Assembly (NCBI GenBank): GCA_035529435.1
Contig: DATKWS010000009.1
Span: 1 to 5,062 of the forward strand
Length of the DNA stretch: 5,062 bases
Direction: 5' to 3'
DNA from: DATKWS01 sp035529435
Lineage (GTDB): Bacteria; Krumholzibacteriota; Krumholzibacteriia; Krumholzibacteriales; Krumholzibacteriaceae
Shown here one piece after another: positions 4,214 to 5,062 of this stretch. A program made the position numbers and the translations under genes. The notes beneath the pieces are model-generated. The model had not been told where the DNA came from, made no database searches, and saw only the letters and a program-made list of their open reading frames with translations. Position 1 is the first letter of the stretch, and the number at the start of each line of letters is the position of its first letter.

Positions 4214-5062
4214 ATGGAACGCTCGAAACCAACGGATGGAGTTGGCCAAGCGCCTGCGAGTATGATGCCTCAGGGTGGCCTGAAAGCAGTCGAAAGCCAA
4301 CATCAGCCGAGATTGCTGGATCAACTGCGGCATGCATTGCGGTGTCGGCACTATAGCCGGAAAACCGAGGATGCCTATAGATCTTGGGTTAAGCGTTTCG
4401 TCTTTTTTCACAATCTCAGGCACCCGGCAGAGATGGGCGAGAAGGAGATTAACGCTTTTCTGAGTCATCTCGCCATCCAACGGCGAGTCAGCGCATCCAC
4501 ACAGAATCAGGCTCTGAGTGCACTTTTATTCCTCTATCGTCATGTACTGAAAAGGGAAATAGGCGATCTTGGGGATGTTATCCGTGCTCGCAAGCCGAAG
4601 CGACTGCCGATCGTAATGACAAGGGAAGAAATCAAGGCTGTGATGAGTCGCTTGCATGGGCAACTATGGATTATAGCGTGTCTTATGTATGGAGCCGGGC
4701 TCCGGCTCAACGAATGCCTCTGTCTGCGAACGCAGGATATCGATTTCGGCGCGAACCACATTACGGTGCGCAGTGGCAAGGGCTTCAAGGATCGAATCAC
4801 CATGCTCCCCCAGGCCGCAAAACAGCCCCTGCTTGAACACTTGCAGAGGGTCAAGGGAATCCACGAAAAAGACCTTGCCGACGGCTATGGCAAGGTGGAG
4901 CTGCCGCATGCCCTTGCCCGGAAGTACCCAAACGCTCCCCGGGAATGGAGATGGCAGTTCGTGTTTCCGCAGAAGTTTCGATGGAAGAATCGGCGGACCC
5001 GCGAGCAAGGGCGCTATCACTTGGATGAATCTATAGTCCAGAAAGCAGTGAAGATGCCCGCA
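4214..5062 (+). CDS. intI: Integron-type tyrosine recombinase, IntI family (3' partial)
   Basis: The frame is open for 283 codons and leaves the window; the family has about 320-340 residues. It is a site-specific DNA integrase. The N-terminal SAM-like core-binding domain covers about 34-115 (LLDQLRHALRCRHYSRKTE; FLSHLAIQRRVSASTQNQAL), closely like IntI1. The catalytic domain starts near LPIVMTREE, with Arg164 in GAGLRLNE and Lys189 in SGKGFKDR, 25 apart as for IntI1 Arg146 and Lys171. The IntI-specific insert follows at about 220-252 (DGYGKVELPHALARKYP, then WRWQFVFP), then RYHLDESIVQKAVK. The remaining catalytic His/Arg/His/Tyr lie beyond the window. Against IntI1 the N-terminus is 18 residues longer; ATG codons at 4262 or 4265 would remove that. 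The Asp-Pro-Arg usual after the insert reads Asn-Arg-Arg. Sampled GC is about 47%, below the metal operon, which suggests acquisition. No attI core is visible to its left. Confidence 0.93.
   Translation, partial: MERSKPTDGVGQAPASMMPQGGLKAVESQHQPRLLDQLRHALRCRHYSRKTEDAYRSWVKRFVFFHNLRHPAEMGEKEINAFLSHLAIQRRVSASTQNQALSALLFLYRHVLKREIGDLGDVIRARKPKRLPIVMTREEIKAVMSRLHGQLWIIACLMYGAGLRLNECLCLRTQDIDFGANHITVRSGKGFKDRITMLPQAAKQPLLEHLQRVKGIHEKDLADGYGKVELPHALARKYPNAPREWRWQFVFPQKFRWKNRRTREQGRYHLDESIVQKAVKMPA

Noticed and set aside
3650..4250. Integron recombination core (GTTRRRY or RYYYAAC)
   Set aside because: Every GTT and AAC in the interval was checked by eye; none matches the degenerate core on either strand.
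4230..4310. Leftward cassette promoter (Pc) inside the integrase gene
   Set aside because: The best minus-strand candidate pairs a weak TTTCAG with CATACT at about 15 bases, too poor to call.
3998..4480. A 160-codon minus-strand frame across the integrase 5' region, possible leftward cassette gene
   Set aside because: It overlaps the conserved integrase N-terminal domain, has no recognisable product and no adjacent attC, so it is most likely a shadow.
4664..5020. Minus-strand frame opposite the integrase catalytic domain
   Set aside because: It is a shadow of the conserved integrase sequence with no independent motifs.

Overview
The window comes from a bacterium with a GC-rich core genome. 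Sampled lines of the metal-transport genes are about 65% GC, with compact operons, 4-base gene overlaps and clear Shine-Dalgarno sequences. I cannot name the genus. A lipoprotein-type binding protein and an integron-type integrase are compatible with many Gram-negative phyla, including uncultured ones, but no marker gene fixes the identity.

Left part (2-967, + strand): the C-terminal 321 codons of a gamma-glutamyltransferase-family Ntn hydrolase of the YwrD-like branch, including the autoprocessing threonine. It converges on the next block across a 73-base gap that holds a GC-rich hairpin.

Middle part (3552 down to 1041, - strand): a complete ABC uptake operon for a divalent metal, most likely zinc. 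The order is binding lipoprotein (znuA-like), ATPase (znuC-like), membrane permease (znuB-like). Both junctions are ATGA overlaps with a good ribosome-binding site. The operon has a convincing promoter at 3702-3674. Its predicted ~115-base leader carries two adjacent 42-base direct repeats that end directly before the inferred TTG start. Three ATGTAA start-stop pairs lie in that leader.

Right part (about 3660-5062): base composition falls to about 45-50% GC. A ~570-base stretch has no convincing gene but contains outward-facing promoters, one for the metal operon (leftward) and one for an integrase (rightward). From 4214 to the window end runs the first 283 codons of an integron-type tyrosine recombinase (IntI family), with the first two catalytic residues and the IntI-specific insert. 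The last catalytic residues lie beyond the window. No canonical attI core or attC site is visible on its left side, so it may be a solitary chromosomal integrase, the recombinase of a composite IS-like element, or an integron whose cassettes lie on the other side.

The main interest is the junction between core operon and integrase segment. The only promoter seen for the metal operon sits inside the AT-richer DNA, and the leader repeats lie at the border.
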